Assembly (NCBI RefSeq): GCF_003002825.1
Contig: NZ_PVTE01000033.1
Location: 1 to 53,942, forward strand
DNA from: Spirosoma oryzae
GTDB lineage: Bacteria; Bacteroidota; Bacteroidia; Cytophagales; Spirosomataceae
Direction: 5' to 3'
DNA length: 53,942 bases
Below the pieces are notes generated by a model. It worked only from the letters and a program-made list of their open reading frames with translations. It did no database searches and was not told the origin of the DNA. This document shows, piece after piece, positions 51,000 through 53,942 of the stretch. The translations under genes and the position numbers were made by a program. The stretch's first letter is position 1, and each line of letters opens with the position of its first letter.

Positions 51000-52097
51000 A
51001 TGAGAGAAAGGTTATATTATCTAGATGTAGTTCGTGGCATAGCAGCAGTAGTGGTTGCATGTTTGTATCACTATGTGCATTTCTCAAGTATGATACAACC
51101 GAACTCCAGTGGGAGTGTTCCTCCATTTTTTGCTATACAACCCTTTAACTTTCTTTTTTCTAGAGGAGAGTTGATGGTAGATGTTTTTTTTGTTCTATCA
51201 GGAATTGTTTTTTCCTATACCTATCAGGAACCTTTACAAAAAAGTCAAGTTGATCAATTCGATTTCTTTGTAAAAAGATTTTCCAGATTATATCCAGTTC
51301 ATTTTTTAACTCTAATAATTACCACATGTATTATATCATTATTTTATTATAATTTTAAGACTTATCCTATTTATTCCAATAATGACCTGTATCATTTCTT
51401 TTTAAACCTTCTTTTTCTACAAAGAGGATACGCTGATTTTGGCTATTCTTTCAATGGACCCTCCTGGTCTTTATCTGTAGAAGTGCTAATGTATGTTCTT
51501 TTCTTTGTTCAAATGAGATATTTTAGACACTATATATTAATATCAATTATCTTGGCCTGCTTAGGATTGCTCATATTCCGTTTTGCGCCAGTTTATTTTC
51601 CCTTTTTATTTAATATAGACGTCAGTAGGGGATTAATGGGCTTCTTTAGTGGAAGTTTACTTTATAATGTTTTTTTGAAGAATTACGATGTATTCAAAAA
51701 AAAGCAAATTTTTTTAGTTTTACTGTTTTTGTCTTATTTTTTTTATCTAGTATACTTGCATAATTTCATAGCTGTACCACTGAATATACAAGTTATCGTT
51801 ATTATGGTCATATGTGTACCAATACTTCATCATAATGATTGGATTCGTACTCATTCTAATGTGCGTATACTAGTTTCATTGGGTGATATTTCATTGGCTG
51901 TTTACATGATTCACGTGCCAATACAAATGATTATCATTTTTTATTATAGATTTACACATGACGTAATACCGTTCGATAGTGCCATATTTCTTATGACTTA
52001 TAGCTTATCTGTGATACTGTCAGGATACTTACTGCATTACTATTTTGAAAAGCCTGGGCAAATTTGGTTACGACGAGCGTTTGTATTTAATAAATAG
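51000..52097 (+). CDS. acyltransferase-3 family membrane protein (OafA-like)
   Basis: The 365-residue protein has about ten membrane helices. It begins RLYYLDVVRGIAAVVVACLYHYVHF, containing the RxxxLDxxRGIA opening and a His that is catalytically important in the family. A second motif FFVLSGIVFSYTY and the FFVKRFSRLYPVHF segment follow. OafA-type enzymes transfer acetyl or other acyl groups onto sugars of surface glycans. This suggests O-acylation of the polysaccharide. It is the last gene of the operon before the insertion-sequence region. Confidence 0.9.
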   Translation: MRERLYYLDVVRGIAAVVVACLYHYVHFSSMIQPNSSGSVPPFFAIQPFNFLFSRGELMVDVFFVLSGIVFSYTYQEPLQKSQVDQFDFFVKRFSRLYPVHFLTLIITTCIISLFYYNFKTYPIYSNNDLYHFFLNLLFLQRGYADFGYSFNGPSWSLSVEVLMYVLFFVQMRYFRHYILISIILACLGLLIFRFAPVYFPFLFNIDVSRGLMGFFSGSLLYNVFLKNYDVFKKKQIFLVLLFLSYFFYLVYLHNFIAVPLNIQVIVIMVICVPILHHNDWIRTHSNVRILVSLGDISLAVYMIHVPIQMIIIFYYRFTHDVIPFDSAIFLMTYSLSVILSGYLLHYYFEKPGQIWLRRAFVFNK

Positions 52098-52207
52098 TAC
52101 TTAATAAATATTAATCTCCTGTTTCCAATATTATTGTAGGAAAACGTTGACAATGTAGAATGGTTTAATCTTTATAACGTGTTTTAGATTTGTTATAGCT
52201 TCGTGAA
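52098..52207. other. AT-rich tail of the glycan locus
   Basis: No gene is evident. The region contains the probable left boundary of the IS630-type element near 52171, where TTTATAACGTGTTTTAG resembles the sequence on the opposite end of the element. Confidence 0.4.
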
Positions 52208-52735
52208 TTAGTCTGCGAAGAAAGCAACTTCTTTCTTTCGGAAGAAACAACGAATACGTTTTCGATCTGCCTGCAAAAAATCAACTTCATTCATCACCGC
52301 AGTCTGAAGCTATTCCAGATCGATAAAAACTCGATTCTTCAGTGATCGCTTTAGTTGACTCCATACCAGCTCGACGGCATTGAGCACGGGACTGTAAGCG
52401 GGCAACCGGTCCAGATGAATGCGGCCAGGTCGGCTGTGGAGCCAGTCTTTGACTGCTTGAGACCGGTGAATAGCCGCCCCATCCCAGATTACCAGCATGT
52501 TTTGACGGCGATACTGCCAGTAAAGCTTGCTCAAGAACCAGCAGATATCCTCACTGGTAAATGGCTGATCCTGCCCCGCCAGATACAACCGACCCGTTGG
52601 AGAAACAGCAGCAATCAGGCTGAGATGGGCCCGTCCCGCTTGTTCCAACAGCAGCGGTGTTTGACCACGGGGTGCCCAGCTGCGGGCTACAAAGGGCAAA
52701 AGATAGCAAGCTGATTCGTCTACATACAGAACCAT
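52208..52735 (-). pseudogene. IS630 transposase, catalytic part, with internal amber stop
   Basis: The DDE domain reads VLYVDESACYLLP (first Asp), then VIWDGAAIHRSQAVKDWL (second Asp), then RLPAYSPVLNAVELVWSQLK (Glu). In frame, a TAG lies at 52310-52312 right after the residues VFIDLE. Beyond it 33 more readable residues (LQTAVMNEVDFLQADRKRIRC...) run to a TAA at 52208-52210. The readable tail looks like the normal transposase end, so the amber codon is probably a mutation of a Gln codon. The protein as produced would stop early. The catalytic triad itself is present. Confidence 0.75.
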
Positions 52736-52742
52736 ACGTCCC

Positions 52743-53216
52743 TCAGTCTGCGCTTTTTTGGAGCGCGGGTAGTCGCTCAGCTTGCCAGTTGGCTACAGCT
52801 TGTGGATCTTGCTGGTGGGCTTGCCGAGCTGGTTTCTGGCGGCTCCAGCCCACTTTCTTAAGCAGTCGTCCAACTTGGGAAGGGTCATAGCTGATGCCGA
52901 AGAGTTTGATAATCACCTCATTAATGCGTGGCCGGGTCCAGACTTGGCCCGAAAAGCCGTGCTGCTCAGCGCCCTTGGCCAGTTCTCTCGTCAATTGATC
53001 GAGTTGCTCCGCTGTCAGTCGGGATGGGGCTCCGGTTCGTTTACCAGTCGTCAGGCCCGCATCGCCTTGCTCACGGTGGGTTTTCAGGGTTTGGCTGACC
53101 CATCCCTCGGTCAAGCCAAAGGCCCGGGCAATGTCAGCTTGTTTCCAGCTCGCCTGTTTGAGTTCGACGCACCGCCGGCGTAGCGCTTCGTAGTCTGCCT
53201 GTTTGTATGTAGCCAC
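52743..53216 (-). CDS. IS630 transposase, DNA-binding part
   Basis: The 157-residue N-terminal part has a helix-turn-helix region (WKQADIARAFGLTEGWVSQTLKTHREQG) and a second winged-helix-like segment (GQVWTRPRINEVIIKLFGISYDPSQVGRLLKKVGW), the usual IS630 arrangement. It starts with GTG at 53216. It ends at a TGA 15 bases after a run of six A's on the minus strand (T's at 52754-52759). A +1 shift at that run would join it to the catalytic frame, reading ...PALQK-AQTEGRMVLYVDES. This could be programmed or a decay mutation. Confidence 0.8.
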   Translation of the reverse strand: MATYKQADYEALRRRCVELKQASWKQADIARAFGLTEGWVSQTLKTHREQGDAGLTTGKRTGAPSRLTAEQLDQLTRELAKGAEQHGFSGQVWTRPRINEVIIKLFGISYDPSQVGRLLKKVGWSRQKPARQAHQQDPQAVANWQAERLPALQKSAD

Positions 53217-53823
53217 TAAACACAGGATAAAAGTGGAATCAGGTCATTGATGGGACGTTGATTCAGGCAGCGATCCCGTAACTCATCCAGGCCGTGTCGA
53301 AATAAACTATACACCTGACGACTGATAGAATCAACTACCCGACTAGGAATGAGTATGCCTTTATCGAGGAGCCAGAGGCCCGTTTCAATCGCCCAAATCA
53401 GACTCATCGACAAGATAAACAACAAAGTCCGTAGACACTGGTGTTGCTGCACTCGGCATTCCTCCAAATCGAATCCCCGCGATCTGTACGCTCTAAACAA
53501 GGTTTCGATCCCCAACGCTGAGCGTAGAGACGGGCGATGTGGGACAAATAGGTCAGGGAGTAAACAATCAGAAAGTCCCCATCTGCCAATTGTTTGCCAG
53601 CCAGATATAGATTGGCTTTGTATAGACGACGAGGTTTGCGGAACAGCCGCCATTGCGGATAATCAAACAAAACTGATACCCGTTGGCGTTTTCCTTATGG
53701 CGTCAGTATCTGAGCGTTTGCTCGAATCCGAATGACCGGAATCAGCCCACATGTGCGAAATTCGGGGCCAATAAATTCGCGGTCAGCCGTAATATAGATT
53801 CTCTGTTTGTCACTTATTTGTAG
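53216..53823 (-). pseudogene. remnant of an IS4-family transposase
   Basis: Reading the minus strand across three frames gives one broken protein. It starts as QRIYITADREFIGPEFRTCG, hits TAA at 53695-53697, continues as LFDYPQWRLFRKPRRLYKANLYLAGK to YAQRWG, and then shifts by one base to IETLFRAYRSRGFDLEECRV. The signature Y-x2-R-x-x-x-E-x6-K/R of IS4-type transposases spans the shift, where a run of four G's (53510-53513) should have been five. The N-terminal half is missing. It is not functional. Confidence 0.75.
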
Positions 53824-53848
53824 TCATTTAGTGCACATCCTGGGTGAT

Positions 53849-53942
53849 TGACCTCCCCCCAAATACTGGACCGCTCAGCGATTGAGGATCGGACGGTCAT
53901 TTGTTCTCTTTTCACTGCCCTTTCCGACCTCATCAGGCGTTA
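53849..53942 (-). mobile_element. end of an IS3-like element entering from the right
   Basis: The end sequence TGACCTCCCCCCAAATACTGGA at 53849-53870 resembles IS3-family termini, which start TG and carry a C-run. On the minus strand, from the window edge to the TGA at 53875-53877, the frame reads LTPDEVGKGSEKRTNDRPILNR. The TPDEV motif is the usual C-terminal end of IS3 OrfB transposases. The rest lies outside the window. Confidence 0.55.

Larger units (their letters stand above)
52171..53232 (-). mobile_element. IS630-family insertion sequence, apparently inactive
   Basis: Approximate ends are set by similar end sequences: TTTATAACGTGTTTTAG at the left (52171-52187) and, on the opposite strand, TTTATCCTGTGTTTAG near 53216-53231. 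The match is imperfect, so the ends are tentative by tens of bases. Two transposase frames on the minus strand belong to one IS630-type DDE enzyme. The second frame has an internal amber stop. The element lies across the end of an IS4-like remnant. Confidence 0.55.

Noticed and set aside
1..53942. tRNA, rRNA, tmRNA and CRISPR arrays
   Set aside because: None of the diagnostic sequences or regularly spaced repeats were seen; small undetected RNA genes cannot be excluded by eye.

Overview
The window looks like chromosomal DNA of a Cytophagales bacterium (Bacteroidota), probably Spirosoma or a close relative. The reasons are the gene set (large SecA, porin-like beta-barrel proteins, a TPR/propeller/OmpA protein with PorE-type architecture, a MoxR-DUF58-DUF4350-DUF4129-SpoIIM-RDD cluster), recurrent TAnnTTTG promoter elements, few Shine-Dalgarno sequences, and a GC-rich core genome. 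The genus is inference; no rRNA is present to confirm it.

Layout. 1-90: tail of an IS5-like transposase entering from the left. 73-12291: housekeeping genes: mnmH and pdxJ (minus), then yqeY, a CvpA-family gene, rlmN and a phosphate permease (plus), a PlsC-like acyltransferase (minus), a beta-barrel protein, a desaturase strikingly like eukaryotic sphingolipid delta-4 desaturase, glyA and tatC (plus), and a GNAT acetyltransferase (minus). 12310-18372: a minus-strand envelope cluster of MoxR ATPase, DUF58, DUF4350, DUF4129, an unknown membrane protein and SpoIIM, with a divergent RDD gene. 19339-30734: an M20 hydrolase, a phytase-like lipoprotein, a gluconate-dehydrogenase-type pair (subunit 3 and GMC flavoprotein), a Thr/Asn/Met-rich secreted protein, a ModF-like twin ABC ATPase, the PorE-like protein and a small lipoprotein. 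30901-41307: ispE, a cytochrome oxidase subunit III-like gene, an M1 peptidase (plus), then FabH, a GT4 glycosyltransferase, a DUF922-like protein and secA (minus). 41560-52097: an exopolysaccharide locus (SLBB export protein, Wzz, Gmd, flippase, two methyltransferases, two glycosyltransferases, acyltransferase) that becomes strongly AT-rich from about 43.5 kb. 52171-53942: a pile of decayed insertion sequences (IS630, IS4 and IS3 types).

How the parts fit. The polysaccharide locus is a nearly gapless plus-strand operon. Its GC-rich export gene is anchored in the core genome and its specificity genes look exchanged as a block, bounded on the right by the IS pile. MoxR, DUF58 and the multi-pass proteins probably form one envelope-associated machine. 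The DES1-like desaturase would act on sphingolipid or fatty-acyl chains in the membrane.

The most unusual signal is not a gene. Many gene junctions in the first 23 kb are filled, almost from stop codon to start codon, by imperfect long inverted repeats. Their arms are built from short words and differ from locus to locus (1841-1990, 2455-2527, 3077-3149, 5807-5890, 10393-10484, 11650-11720, 19251-19321, 22873-22988). Four share a GAATGA/TCATTC vocabulary, and one has perfect 30-base arms. No tRNA, rRNA or CRISPR array was seen.
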